DNA of 64,000 nucleotides from CAIWHR01 sp963717695 (GTDB lineage Bacteria > Pseudomonadota > Gammaproteobacteria > Burkholderiales > Casimicrobiaceae), in the NCBI GenBank assembly GCA_963717695.1, contig CAVQWR010000005.1:54919-118918 (forward strand). The letters run 5' to 3'. The notes under the pieces are model-generated. The model was not told the DNA's origin. It did no database searches and was given only the letters and a program-made list of their open reading frames with translations. A program made the translations under genes and the position numbers. Below, piece after piece: positions 39,257-48,855 of this stretch; positions within the stretch are counted from its first letter, which is position 1, and each line of letters starts with the position of its first letter.

Positions 39257-40089
39257 GGCAGGTAGATCTGCATGAGCGGCGCACCCCAGAACAGTGCGAG
39301 GGCGCCCGCGGCCGCAAGGTAGGGACCGAAGGCCAGCGGCACGTTGTGGTCGCGCCCCTTGAGCGCGACAAGGCCGATCCCGACGATTGCGCCGACGAGC
39401 GACGACAGTAGAACGATCAGGGGCAGCATCTGCCAGCCGAGCCATGCCCCCAGCGCCGCCAGAAGCTTGAAGTCGCCGTAGCCCATGCCTTCCTTGCCGC
39501 GGATCAGCTTGAACAGCCAATACACGGTCCACAGCGACAGGTACCCGGCGACGGCGCCAATGACCGCACTCGCGAGCGGCGTGAACACGCCCCAGACGTT
39601 GAACAGCAGTCCGGCCCACACCAGCGGCAGCGTGATGTCGTCGGGCAGCAACTGCGTGTCGATGTCGATCATCGTGAGCGCGAGAAGCGACCACAGCAGG
39701 AGCGCCGCGCCAACGCCCTTGGGCGTGACGCCGAAGCGGAAGATCGACCAGGCGGCGAACAGTCCGCCGAGAATCTCGACGATGGGGTAACGGCCGGAGA
39801 TCGCAGTACGACATGCCTTGCACTTCCCCCGCAACGCGAGCCAGGAGACGACGGGAATGTTCTCGAGGGCGCCGATGCGATGGCCGCACGCCGGGCAGGC
39901 GGAACGTGGGACGACCAGATTATAGGGCGGAGCCTCGGCGACGGTCGCGCCGCTGAGTTCTGCGCACTGCTCCTTCCAGCCCCGATCCAGCATCGTCGGC
40001 AGACGGTGGATCACGACGTTGAGAAAGCTGCCGACGCAGAGCCCGACGAGAAGGGCACAAACGATCACGAAAGCGGTGTCGGGCATCAT
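39253..40089 (-). CDS. pilD: Type IV prepilin peptidase / N-methyltransferase PilD
   Basis: Membrane aspartyl protease that cleaves and N-methylates prepilin and pseudopilin leaders. 278 residues, about eight hydrophobic segments. A cytoplasmic loop carries the zinc motifs CPACGHR and CKACRTA, and the catalytic aspartates are in TMIDIDTQLLPD and GMGYGDFKLLA. Two adjacent ATG codons (40089, 40086) could start it. It is followed, overlapping, by coaE, and lies 94 bases downstream of pilC in the usual pilBCD order. Confidence 0.94.
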   Translation of the reverse strand: MMPDTAFVIVCALLVGLCVGSFLNVVIHRLPTMLDRGWKEQCAELSGATVAEAPPYNLVVPRSACPACGHRIGALENIPVVSWLALRGKCKACRTAISGRYPIVEILGGLFAAWSIFRFGVTPKGVGAALLLWSLLALTMIDIDTQLLPDDITLPLVWAGLLFNVWGVFTPLASAVIGAVAGYLSLWTVYWLFKLIRGKEGMGYGDFKLLAALGAWLGWQMLPLIVLLSSLVGAIVGIGLVALKGRDHNVPLAFGPYLAAAGALALFWGAPLMQIYLP

Positions 40090-40183
40090 CGCGCGCCAAG
40101 GCTGCGGCCGCGCCAAGCGACCGCAGTCCCGGGACCTGCGCGGCGCATCCGCCCGGCCCGCGTGGCACAGGCCGGCAGCACGG

Positions 40184-41422
40184 TCAGACGACCTGGCCGA
40201 GCTTGAAGATCGGCAGGTACATGGCGACGACGAGGCCGCCGATGACAACGCCCAGGAAGACGATGATGATCGGCTCGAGCAGGCTCGACAGCGCCGCCAC
40301 CGCATCGTCGACCTCGCGCTCGTAGAAATCCGCGATCTTGCCCAGCATGTTGTCGAGCGAGCCCGATTCCTCGCCGATCTGCGTCATCTGCAGCACCATC
40401 GACGGAAACCGCTTGGTGTTGGTCATTGCGTTGGTGAGGCTCGTACCCGTGCTGACCTCGGTCTGGATGCGGCGCGTTGCGGCGGCGTACACCGCATTGC
40501 CCGAAGCGCCGGCGACGGCGTCGAGCGACTCGACCAGTGGCACGCCGGCGGCGAACATCGTCTGCAGCGTCCGCGTCCAGCGGGCGATGGTCGCCTTCTC
40601 CAGAATCTGGCCGATGATGGGAATCTTGAGGGAGATGCGGTCGAGGCCGAGCCGAAACGTCGCCGAGCGTCGATGCAGCGAGAAGAACGCGAATACGGCC
40701 CCGGCGATGATCACGGCCATCAGCCACCACCAACTGACGACGAAATCGGACATCGCCATCACGATCAAAGTCGGTGCGGGCAGATCGGCGCCGAAGCTCG
40801 AGAACACCTGCTTGAAGGCCGGAATCACCCAAACCATGATGACCCAGACGACGAGTATGGCCACGACGATGACCGAGATCGGATAGAACAGCGCCGACTT
40901 GATCTTGCCCTTGATCGCGAGGATCTTTTCCTTGTAGGTCGCGAGGCGGTCGAGGATGCCGTCGAGCATCCCGGAGGTCTCGCCTGCGCCGACGAGGTTG
41001 CAGTAGAGATTGTCGAAGTGGCCCGGATGCTCGCGGAATGCCTGCGACAGGCTTGACCCCGCCTCGACGCGGCTCTTGACGTCCATCACGAGGCGCGAGA
41101 AGCGGGCGTTGGCGTGACCGCGCGCGACGATGTCGAATGACTGCAGCAGCGGCACGCCGGCGCGCAGCATCGTCGCGAGCTGCCGCGTGAAGAACGTGAT
41201 GTCCTTCTCGGTGACACGCTTGCCGCCGCGGAACGTCTGCCGCTTGATCTTCTGCAGCCGGATGCCCTGACGGCGGAGGTTGGTCGTGACGACCGTCTCC
41301 GAGGCGGCCTTGGTCTCGCCGCGGACCTGGCGGTTGTTGCGGTCGACGCCTTCCCAGACGAACGTGTATTCCTTGACGTCCTTGCGGCGTCGATCGGCTG
41401 CGGTCGTGGTGGCTGTGGCCAT
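40184..41422 (-). CDS. pilC: Type IV pilus inner-membrane platform protein PilC
   Basis: 412-residue polytopic protein of the GspF/PilC family that couples the PilB motor to pilin insertion. Two GspF repeats are visible, each starting with a segment like TRQLATMLRAGVPLLQSFD and TRTLQTMFAAGVPLVESLD, with hydrophobic segments near residues 175-200, 225-245 and 380-405. The GAGETSG and GEESGSLD motifs are conserved in the two halves. Pilus subunit genes are not in this window; the pilB-pilC-pilD trio is often separate from them. Confidence 0.95.
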   Translation of the reverse strand: MATATTTAADRRRKDVKEYTFVWEGVDRNNRQVRGETKAASETVVTTNLRRQGIRLQKIKRQTFRGGKRVTEKDITFFTRQLATMLRAGVPLLQSFDIVARGHANARFSRLVMDVKSRVEAGSSLSQAFREHPGHFDNLYCNLVGAGETSGMLDGILDRLATYKEKILAIKGKIKSALFYPISVIVVAILVVWVIMVWVIPAFKQVFSSFGADLPAPTLIVMAMSDFVVSWWWLMAVIIAGAVFAFFSLHRRSATFRLGLDRISLKIPIIGQILEKATIARWTRTLQTMFAAGVPLVESLDAVAGASGNAVYAAATRRIQTEVSTGTSLTNAMTNTKRFPSMVLQMTQIGEESGSLDNMLGKIADFYEREVDDAVAALSSLLEPIIIVFLGVVIGGLVVAMYLPIFKLGQVV

Positions 41423-41455
41423 GATCGGGGTCCCTGCGGTGAGAGTGCGTTGCCG

Positions 41456-43181
41456 TTATTCGTTCGTGATCGCTTCGATTTCCTCGAGCGAAGTGACACC
41501 AAGCTTCACCTTGATGAGGCCGGACTGGCGGAGGTCGCGCACGCCTTCCTTCTTCGCCTGCTCGGCGATGTCGAGTGCGTTTCCGCCGCGCATGATGAGG
41601 AGCCGCATGTCGTCGGAAATCGGCATCACCTGATAGATCCCGACGCGGCCCTTGTAGCCCGTGCCCTTGCACTTGTCGCAGCCGACCGGCCCGTAGGTCT
41701 GCCAGCTGCCGTCGAGATCTTCCTCGCTGAAGCCGGCCTGCAGCATCGCTTCCGCCGGGATGTCCTTGGGCTGCTTGCAGTGCGCGCAGAGGCGGCGCCC
41801 GAGGCGCTGCGCCGTGATGAGGATGACCGACGATGCGACGTTGAACGGCGCCACGCCCATGTTGAGCAGCCGCGTCAGCGTGGTCGGGGCGTCGTTGGTG
41901 TGCAGCGTGGAAAGCACGAGGTGGCCCGTCTGCGCGGCCTTGATGGCGATGTCGGCGGTCTCGAGGTCGCGGATTTCGCCGACCATGATGATGTCCGGAT
42001 CCTGGCGCAGGAACGACTTCAGCGCGGCCGCGAAGGTGAGGCCCGCCTTGTCGTTGACATTGACCTGGTTGACGCCGGTCAGCTGGATTTCGGCGGGGTC
42101 CTCGGCGGTCGAGATGTTGACGCCCGGCTGGTTCAGGATGTTGAGGCAGGTGTAGAGCGAAACTGTCTTGCCGGAGCCCGTCGGTCCGGTGACCAGGATC
42201 ATCCCGTACGGGCGCCCGATCGCCCACATCAGCCTTTCCTGCTGGTCGGGATCGTAGCCCAGCGCCTCGATGCCGAGCTTCACGCCCGAGGAGTCGAGAA
42301 TCCGCATGACGATCTTCTCGCCGTAGAGCGTCGGCAAGCGTGCTCACGCGGAAGTCGATCGCCTTGCTCTTCGACAGGACGAGCTTCATCCGGCCGTCCT
42401 GGGGGACGCGCTTCTCCGAGATGTCGAGCTTGGAGATCACCTTGATGCGCGAGGCGACCTTGTCCTTGATCACGAGCGGCGGTTGCGCAACCTCCGAAAG
42501 GATGCCATCGAGCCGGTAGCGGATGCGGAACGTCTTCTCGTACGGCTCGAAGTGGATGTCGGAAACGCCCGAGTTGATGGCGTCGATCAGGATCTTCTGA
42601 ATGTAGCGGACGACGGGCGCGTCTTCGACCTCGGCCGTCTCCTCGTCGTTCAGGCCGGCCGCGACGCCGCCCTCCTGGAGGTCGATCTCCAGGTCGTCCA
42701 TGCCCTCCGCGTCCTTCAGCGTCGCGCCCGACGCCTCGAGCAGCTGGTGAATCGCGTGGGCGAGCTTGTCGTCCTCGACGACGACCGGCTCGACGACGAG
42801 GTTGGTCTTGAAGCGAACTTCCTCCAGCGCCTGCAGGTTGGCGGGATCGGAGGTCGCGACGTACAGGCGGTTGCCGCGCTTGTGCAGCGGCAGCACCCGG
42901 CGCGACTGGGCGATCTTGACGTCCACCAGGTCTTTCCGGATCTGGCCGAGGTCGAACGCCGCGAGGTCCATCAGGGGAACGCCGAATGCGCGCGCCGCAA
43001 ACGCGGCAAGCTGGGACGCCGAAAGCCGCTTGCCCTGGATCAGCTGCTCGACGAAGGTGACATTTCCTTGCTGCGCCTGCGCCTGGAGCGACTCGGCATC
43101 GCCTTCCGTCATCAACCCGTGCTGCGCGAGGGCGCGCGCGAGCCCGCTCAGGTTGCGCGTGGCGGCGGCTTGTGTGGCCAT
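41456..43181 (-). CDS. pilB: Type IV pilus assembly ATPase PilB (one frameshift)
   Basis: Hexameric ATPase that powers pilus extension. The N-terminal GspII_E_N domain (about 60-165) is followed by the ATPase core: SDIHFEPYEKTFRIRYR, then after a one-base break near 42340 LYGEKIVMRILD, Walker A TGPTGSGKTVSLY, the Asp box, Walker B DPDIIMVGEIRD and the His box TLHTNDAPTT. A C-terminal tetracysteine zinc site (CAHC, CDKC) is present. After removal of one base the length is 574 residues, normal for PilB. A sigma54-like site is at 43241-43257. Confidence 0.94.
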
Positions 43182-43240
43182 GGCAAGTTTGTCAGTTCTG
43201 GCGCGTTATGCCCGGAAAAAGGGGGCAGCTTGGGGAATCA

Positions 43241-43257
43241 AGCAATTTGCGTACCCC
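43241..43257 (-). promoter_or_regulatory. Sigma54 (RpoN)-like -24/-12 element upstream of pilB
   Basis: Read on the minus strand, GGGTACGCAAATTGCT matches the TGGCACG-N4-TTGCW consensus at 10 of 12 positions, with the invariant GG and GC separated by exactly 10 bases. The -12 GC lies about 60 bases before the pilB ATG. Pilin genes are commonly RpoN-dependent; pilB is less often so, and no activator site was identified. Confidence 0.45.
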
Positions 43258-43303
43258 GAGCCCTGCGGATGCGGCATCCGCACTTATTCCAATCGCATAA
43301 ATC

Positions 43304-44620
43304 TTAGCCAACCGATGATGCCTGCCCGCCCGCGCTTTGTAAAGGCGAGGGCGGCACATTGCCCACTGGCGGCAGCAATCGGACGACTTTTACGGCACGG
43401 TCCTGAGTCTGGACGATTTCCAGCAACTGGCCGGCCACCGTCACCCGGGTGCCGGCGTCGGGTATTTCGCCCAGCTGCTCGACGATGAGCCCGTTCAGCG
43501 TCTTCGGGCCGTCGAGCGGGAAATGGGTGCCGAGCTTGCGGTTCAGGAGGCGCAGGTGGGCCATGCCTTCGACGATGACCGTGCCGTCGGGCGCCCGCCG
43601 CCACGTCTGGGCTCCATCAGGGGCCTGCGTGGTGAAATCGCCGACGATCTCCTCGACGATGTCCTCGATGGTCACGAGGCCCTCGAGCTCGCCATATTCG
43701 TCGACGACGAGGCCGAGACGCTCGCGGTCGGTCTGGAATTGCTGCAACTGGACGAGGAGCGGCGTCCCCGCGGGAACGAAGTACGCCGGCCGCAGGATGG
43801 AGCGGATGGCGTCGGCGTCGATCGGGCCCCCCTGCTGCAGGCGCACCACCTGCTTCAGGTGCACGATGCCGACGACGTTGTCGAGCTCGCCGTCGAACGC
43901 GGGAAGCCGCGTGTGGTACGAAGTCGCGAGCTGCTCCGCCATCAGCGCGGGCTTGGCGTCGAGGTCGAGCGCGTGGATCTGGTTCCGCGGCGTCATCACG
44001 TCGTTGACGGTGATCGCGCCGAGGTCGAGGAGGTTCGCCATCAGCGAGCGGTGCTTGCCGCGGAAATACTGACCCTCCAGCACCAGCGAGCGCAGCTCCT
44101 CCTGTGTCAGGGTCGTCCCCGTCGATCCCGTCACCGGAATGCGCAGCAGGCGCAGGAGCGCCTGCACGAACAGGTTGACGAACCACACGATCGGCCGTAC
44201 GACGCGCAGCATCGGCGCGAGGACGTAGCTCACCACGGGCGCGATGCGGTCGGCGTGCGCCGCGCCGACGACCTTGGGCGCGATCTCGGAGAAGACGAGG
44301 AGCGCGAACGTGATCGCGATGGTGCCGAGCGCGAGCGCGAGTTCGCCCTCGCCGAAGAGTCGCTTGGTGATCACGGCCGTCAGCGTGGCCGCGCCGGCGG
44401 CGACGAGCGTGTTGCCGAGCAGGATCACGCCGAGGAGGCGCTCGACCTCGGCGAGAAGACTGATCGCGAGGCGCGCGCCGCGCGCGCCTTTCTGGGCGCG
44501 ATGCTTGAGGCGGTGCCGGTTCGCCGCCATCATCGCCGTCTCGGCGATGGAGAAGAACGCGGAGCAGGCCAGCAGCACCACGAGCGTCACGCCGAGCGCG
44601 CTGAGCGGAATGTCGTCCAT
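43304..44620 (-). CDS. DUF21/CBS-domain membrane protein, YfjD/CorC-HlyC family
   Basis: 438 residues: a DUF21 (CNNM) transmembrane domain in about 1-185 with three to four helices, two CBS domains (about 200-330; VNDVMTPRNQIHALD, LVVDEYGELEGLVTIEDIVEEIVGD in part) and a C-terminal CorC_HlyC domain. The family is linked to Mg2+/Co2+ efflux or resistance. In E. coli yfjD is next to ypjD and ffh, the same order seen here, which supports orthology with YfjD. The stop is 123 bases from the divergent-looking but same-strand pilB start. Confidence 0.88.
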   Translation of the reverse strand: MDDIPLSALGVTLVVLLACSAFFSIAETAMMAANRHRLKHRAQKGARGARLAISLLAEVERLLGVILLGNTLVAAGAATLTAVITKRLFGEGELALALGTIAITFALLVFSEIAPKVVGAAHADRIAPVVSYVLAPMLRVVRPIVWFVNLFVQALLRLLRIPVTGSTGTTLTQEELRSLVLEGQYFRGKHRSLMANLLDLGAITVNDVMTPRNQIHALDLDAKPALMAEQLATSYHTRLPAFDGELDNVVGIVHLKQVVRLQQGGPIDADAIRSILRPAYFVPAGTPLLVQLQQFQTDRERLGLVVDEYGELEGLVTIEDIVEEIVGDFTTQAPDGAQTWRRAPDGTVIVEGMAHLRLLNRKLGTHFPLDGPKTLNGLIVEQLGEIPDAGTRVTVAGQLLEIVQTQDRAVKVVRLLPPVGNVPPSPLQSAGGQASSVG

Positions 44621-44692
44621 GGTGGAGGCGGAATCAGTCTGCAGGCAGCGGCGGGACGTGCGCTCGCACAGCGCGGTGGCCGCGTGCCGGCT

Positions 44693-45505
44693 TCACCTTC
44701 CGAGCAGGACTTCGAGCACGAACTTGTAGCCGATGTATGCGAGGAACAGGAACGCGGTTCCGGTGAGGATCCAGCGCACGGCGACGCGGCCGCGCCAGCC
44801 GTAGCGGATGCGGCCAACGAGGAGCGCGCCGAACGTGACCCACGACAGCACCGAGAACACGACCTTGTGCGTGAACGTGACGGGCTTGCCGAAGATCTGC
44901 TCGGAAAAGAACATGCCGCTGACGAGCGTCAGCGTCAGCAGCGCGAACCCGGTGGCGATCAGCCGGAACAGCACGCGCTCGAGCGTCAGGAGCGGCGGCA
45001 TGCCGCCGGTGTCCGTGTCGAGCACCCGGCGGTGCAGCCGCTTCTCGAGTCCCAGCATGATGAGTGCCTGCACCGCCGCGATCGTGAAGAGCGCGTAGGC
45101 GATCGACGCGATGACGATGTGGACGATCGCGATGGGATCGCCCGCGTAGGAAAAGCGGTGCGGGTTGACCCACAGGACCGGCAGCAGCGACGCCACGGCG
45201 GCGATCGGCAGGATCACGGCGCCGACGACGGGCAGCGTGCGCAGGAGCCCGGTGGACCAGGCGAGCACGACGACGAACCACGCGACGACGGACGGAGTGT
45301 TGGCGAGACTCAAATCGAGCTGCCCCGGCGAGATGATGTCGCGCAGCGCCAGCCACGCATGCAGCGCGATGGCCATGAGCAGCAGCGCGCCGACGGGCAC
45401 GCGCGCCGCAGCCGATTTCCGGTCCGGTGACGTCGCCGGGTCTGGCCAAAGCGCCCAGGTGCACGTCACGTACAGCGCCGCGACGGCAAGGTGGAGTAAA
45501 ATCAT
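44693..45505 (-). CDS. CcsA/YpjD-like cytochrome c assembly family membrane protein
   Basis: 270 residues with about eight hydrophobic helices, one beginning at the N-terminus (LLHLAVAALYVTCTWAL). The conserved histidines in ALHAWLA, IAIVHIVIASIAYALF and VTFTHKVVFSVLSW match the small CcsA/HemX-like group, of which YpjD is the E. coli member next to ffh. A role in haem handling is inferred from the family, but YpjD function is not established. It diverges from ffh; about 105 bases separate the two starts. Confidence 0.85.
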   Translation of the reverse strand: MILLHLAVAALYVTCTWALWPDPATSPDRKSAAARVPVGALLLMAIALHAWLALRDIISPGQLDLSLANTPSVVAWFVVVLAWSTGLLRTLPVVGAVILPIAAVASLLPVLWVNPHRFSYAGDPIAIVHIVIASIAYALFTIAAVQALIMLGLEKRLHRRVLDTDTGGMPPLLTLERVLFRLIATGFALLTLTLVSGMFFSEQIFGKPVTFTHKVVFSVLSWVTFGALLVGRIRYGWRGRVAVRWILTGTAFLFLAYIGYKFVLEVLLGR

Positions 45506-45610
45506 CGGGTTCCGGAGGAGGCGACGCTCGTTGCGAAGGCTTCAAGTTTACATGAGCGCCCTGCGCCTCCGCCCGTTTCCCGCCGCATTGCCAACCGCAC
45601 CACACCCTCG

Positions 45611-46957
45611 ATGTTCGACAATCTGACAGAGCGCCTTGCCCGGGTCGTGAAGGGCCTTCGCGGAGAGGCGAGGCTCACCGACGCCAACATCCAGGATGCG
45701 CTCCGGGAGGTCCGGCTCGCGCTGCTCGAAGCCGACGTCGCGCTGCCGGTGGTGAAGGAATTCATCGCGAACGTCCGGACCGCCGCCCAGGGCGAGGAGG
45801 TCGCGACCTCGCTGACGCCGGGCCAGGCGCTGATCGGCGTCGTGCAGCGCGAGCTGACGGCCGTGATGGGCGCGGCGAACGCGCCGCTGAATTTCGCGAC
45901 GCAGCCGCCGGCGGTGATCCTGCTCGCGGGCCTGCAGGGCGCGGGCAAGACCACGACCGCGGCCAAGCTCGCGCGGCTCCTGCGCGAGCAGAAGAAGAAG
46001 GTGCTCGTCGTCAGCACCGACGTCTATCGCCCCGCCGCGATCCTGCAGCTGCAGACGCTTGCGCAGCAGGTCGGCGCCGACTTCCATCCGTCCGCGGTGG
46101 GCGAGGCGCCGGTGGCGATCGGCACGGGCGCGCTCGACTTCGCGCGCCGCCACTACCATGACGTGCTGATCGTCGACACCGCCGGCCGCCTCGCGATCGA
46201 CGCGCCGATGATGCAGGAGATCGCGGAGCTCCACGCGGCGCTGTCGCCGATCGAGACGCTGTTCGTCGTCGACGCGATGCAGGGCCAGGACGCGGTCAAC
46301 ACGGCCAAGGCATTCCGCGACGCGCTGCCGCTCACCGGCGTCATCCTGACCAAGCTCGACGGCGACGCGCGCGGCGGCGCCGCGCTGTCGGTGCGCAACG
46401 TCACCGGCGTCCCGATCAAGTTCGTCGGCGTCTCGGAAAAGATCGACGGCCTCGAATCCTTCCACCCCGAGCGGATGGCGTCGCGGATCCTCGGGATGGG
46501 GGACGTCCTGTCGCTGATCGAGAAGGCGCACAAGAACGTCGACCATGCGGAAGCCGCCAAGCTCGCGCAGAAGGTCAAGGCGGGCAAGGGATTCACGCTC
46601 GACGATTTCAAGGCGCAGGTCCTGCAGATGCGCAAGATGGGCGGCATCGCGGGGATGATGGACTCCCTTCCGGCCGAGCTCGCCCGCGCCGCGCAGACCG
46701 GCGCGCCCAACGAGAAGAAGCTCGCCCACATCGAGGGAATCATCAACTCGATGACGCCGACCGAGCGCGCCAAGCCGGAAATCCTGAAGGCGTCGCGCAA
46801 GCGCCGCATCGCGACGGGCGCCGGCGTCTCGGTGCAGGAAGTGAACCAGCTCCTGTCCCAGTTCGAGCAGACCCAGAAGATGATGAAGATGGTCTCGAAA
46901 GGCGGGATGCAGAAGCTCCTGCGCGGCATGAAGGGCGTGCTGCCGGGAATGCGCTAG
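45611..46957 (+). CDS. ffh: Signal recognition particle protein Ffh
   Basis: GTPase that with 4.5S RNA delivers membrane proteins to FtsY and the translocon. 448 residues: N domain (1-85), G domain with GLQGAGKTTTAAKLA (about 107-121), DTAGRL and TKLDGDARGG, and a methionine-rich M domain ending MQKLLRGMKGVLPGMR, which carries the conserved SRP RNA-binding region (RRIATGAGVSVQEVNQLL). The 4.5S RNA gene itself is not in this window. It lies upstream of rpsP in the common order. Confidence 0.97.
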   Translation: MFDNLTERLARVVKGLRGEARLTDANIQDALREVRLALLEADVALPVVKEFIANVRTAAQGEEVATSLTPGQALIGVVQRELTAVMGAANAPLNFATQPPAVILLAGLQGAGKTTTAAKLARLLREQKKKVLVVSTDVYRPAAILQLQTLAQQVGADFHPSAVGEAPVAIGTGALDFARRHYHDVLIVDTAGRLAIDAPMMQEIAELHAALSPIETLFVVDAMQGQDAVNTAKAFRDALPLTGVILTKLDGDARGGAALSVRNVTGVPIKFVGVSEKIDGLESFHPERMASRILGMGDVLSLIEKAHKNVDHAEAAKLAQKVKAGKGFTLDDFKAQVLQMRKMGGIAGMMDSLPAELARAAQTGAPNEKKLAHIEGIINSMTPTERAKPEILKASRKRRIATGAGVSVQEVNQLLSQFEQTQKMMKMVSKGGMQKLLRGMKGVLPGMR

Positions 46958-46996
46958 TCCCCGCGGGCGCGGCTTCACCGTCCGTCGCCGGCCCGC

Positions 46997-47012
46997 CCGG
47001 CGGCTTCGCCGG
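46997..47012 (+). terminator. GC hairpin after ffh, before the rpsP promoter
   Basis: CCGGCG and CGCCGG pair around the loop GCTT, 40 bases after the ffh stop. The T-rich stretch GCATTTTTGCC follows only after about 20 bases, so this is a stable hairpin rather than a classical terminator; it could limit read-through of ffh into the ribosomal operon. Confidence 0.35.
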
Positions 47013-47018
47013 TCCGCC

Positions 47019-47048
47019 TTGCCTCCCGGGGCATTTTTGCCATATAAT
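47019..47048 (+). promoter_or_regulatory. Sigma70-type promoter of the rpsP-rimM-trmD-rplS operon
   Basis: TTGCCT (47019-47024) and a perfect TATAAT (47043-47048) are 18 bases apart, followed by AT-rich DNA. The predicted start near 47055 leaves a leader of about 40 bases before rpsP. It fits a strong promoter for a ribosomal-protein operon. Confidence 0.75.
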
Positions 47049-47093
47049 TAAAGACTTTTCTTCGTCCAACCCTTGGACCTGCGAGCGAATGTC

Positions 47094-47369
47094 ATGGTCG
47101 TGATCAGACTTGCACGAGGCGGCGCCAAGAAGCGCCCCTTCTTCAACATCGTCGTTGCCGATTCGCGCAACCGGCGCGACGGCCGCTTCATCGAGCGCGT
47201 CGGCTTCTACAACCCGATCGCCGGCGAAGGCCAGGAAGCGCTGCGCATCGCGCACGACCGGGTCACGTTCTGGAAGGACCGCGGTGCGATTCTTTCCGAC
47301 ACGGTCGCCGGTCTCGTGAAGAAATCCGCCAAGGCGGTGCCGGCGGCACCGGCTGCGCCGGCGGCCTGA
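47094..47369 (+). CDS. rpsP: 30S ribosomal protein S16
   Basis: 91 residues; bS16 of the small subunit. MVVIRLARGGAKKRPFFNIV is the canonical start, so ATG 47094 is used rather than the in-frame upstream codon at 47073. FIERVGFYNP and an Ala/Pro-rich C-terminal tail follow. It is the first gene of the rpsP-rimM-trmD-rplS operon behind a strong promoter. Confidence 0.96.
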   Translation: MVVIRLARGGAKKRPFFNIVVADSRNRRDGRFIERVGFYNPIAGEGQEALRIAHDRVTFWKDRGAILSDTVAGLVKKSAKAVPAAPAAPAA

Positions 47370-47389
47370 CCTTCGCGTCCGGAACGGGC

Positions 47390-47923
47390 ATGGCGCCGGC
47401 GGCCGAGGTCCCCGGCGACCTGATCGTGATGGGCCAGATCCTGGTGCCCTACGGCGTCCAGGGATGGGTCAAGGTGAGGCCGCAGACCGAGGCGCCCGAC
47501 GCATTGCTCCGGTACGCCACCTGGTGGGTGCGGCCCGCCCGCTCGGGGCAATGGCGCGAAATGACCCGCGTCGCGGGACGCGTCCATGCCGACACGCTGG
47601 TGGTCCAGCTCGAAGGCGTAGAGACGCGGGAGGCTGCACTGGGATTGAAACTGGCCGACATCGGCGTGCCGCGCGCGGCGCTGCCGGCGGCCAAGGCGAG
47701 CGAGATTTACTGCGTCGACCTCGTGGGACTCGCCGTCGCCAATCGTGCGGGCGTGACGCTGGGTGAGGTCGAGGCCGTCGTCGATCACGGCGCGCACCCG
47801 CTGCTGCAGGTCACGCGGCCCGGTGGCGGCGCTCCACGGCTGATTCCGTACGTGCCGGCGACGATCGATCGGGTCGATCTCGCGGCGCGGCGGATCGACG
47901 TCGACTGGGGCGAGGACTGGTAG
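47390..47923 (+). CDS. rimM: Ribosome maturation factor RimM
   Basis: Assists 30S head assembly and binds uS19. 177 residues with the family N-terminal motif MGQILVPYGVQGWVKVRP, the linker region, and a PRC-barrel C-terminal domain (VDLVGLAV, LGEVEAVVDHGAHPLLQV, LIPYVPA, DVDWGEDW). It starts 20 bases after rpsP; the conserved DW ending is present. Confidence 0.95.
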   Translation: MAPAAEVPGDLIVMGQILVPYGVQGWVKVRPQTEAPDALLRYATWWVRPARSGQWREMTRVAGRVHADTLVVQLEGVETREAALGLKLADIGVPRAALPAAKASEIYCVDLVGLAVANRAGVTLGEVEAVVDHGAHPLLQVTRPGGGAPRLIPYVPATIDRVDLAARRIDVDWGEDW

Positions 47924-47972
47924 CAGCGTCGCGGGCGAAACCGCCCGGGGTGAACAGGGAACGGGACGCCGG

Positions 47973-48774
47973 ATGCGCTTCGATGTCGTGACGTTGTTCC
48001 CGGAAATGGTGGCGCATGCCGCGGCGTACGGCGTGACGGGAAGGGCGCTGGAGCGGGGGCTGTGGCAGCTGGCGACGTGGAATCCGCGCGATTTCACGCA
48101 GGACAACCACCGCACCGTCGACGACCGACCGTACGGCGGCGGCCCCGGCATGGTGATGCTGCCGGAGCCTCTGGAAAAGGCGCTGGCGGCGGCGCGCGCG
48201 GCGCAGCAAGCCGGCGGATACGCGGTGACGCGGACGCTGCACCTGACGCCGGCCGGCGCGCCGCTGACGCATGCGCGAGTCGCGGCGCTGGCGGCAGAAG
48301 GTGATTCGACCGGTTACGTGCTGATCGCGGGCCGGTACGAAGGGTTGGACGAGCGCCTGGTGGCGCGCGCAGTGGACGAGGAGATCGCGATCGGCGATTT
48401 CGTGGTGTCCGGCGGCGAATTGCCGGCGCTGATGCTGATCGATGCGGTGGTGCGGCAGCGGCCCGGGGTTCTAAACGACGCGGAGTCCGCGGTGCAGGAT
48501 TCGTTCGTCGCGGGGCTGCTCGATTGTCCGCACTACACGCGGCCCGAGGAGTATGGTGGTGAGCGCGTGCCGGAAGTCCTCCTGTCCGGCAATCACGCGG
48601 CGATCCGCCGCTGGCGCGCGAAAGCAGGCGCTGGGAAGGACATGGGAGCGGCGTCCCGAGCTGTTGCGGGACCGGACGCTCTCCCGCGAAGAGCAGTCGC
48701 TGCTGGCGGAATACCAGCGCGAGCACGAGCAGCAACAAGGCACGCCCTCCGGCGGCAGCGCCGGAACGGCATAA
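47973..48774 (+). CDS. trmD: tRNA (guanine37-N1)-methyltransferase TrmD (one frameshift)
   Basis: Makes m1G37 in tRNAs with G at position 36, preventing frameshifting. It has MRFDVVTLFPEM, the trefoil-knot SAM site region with AGRYEGLDERL and IGDFVVSGGELPAL, DDRPYGGGPGMVM and PHYTRPEEYGGERVPEVLLSGNH (key residues YTRPE). Near 48627 an extra A in AAAG shifts the frame; the proper end RWRAKQALGRTWERRPELL follows in the new frame to the stop at 48774. The repaired length of about 266 residues is normal. It lies between rimM and rplS. Confidence 0.93.
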
Positions 48775-48855
48775 CCAGAAACCGCACGCATCAGGGGGCG
48801 CCCTGCTCTGCGCGCAAGGCCACAGGCCAATCGGACCCGAAACGGAGAACGCAGC

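Noticed and set aside
35714..39265. Plus-strand open frame of 1183 codons across yacG-coaE
   Set aside because: Shadow of minus-strand genes with clear families (GT41-like, ZapD, CoaE); the translated product is Arg-rich and crosses several real gene boundaries.
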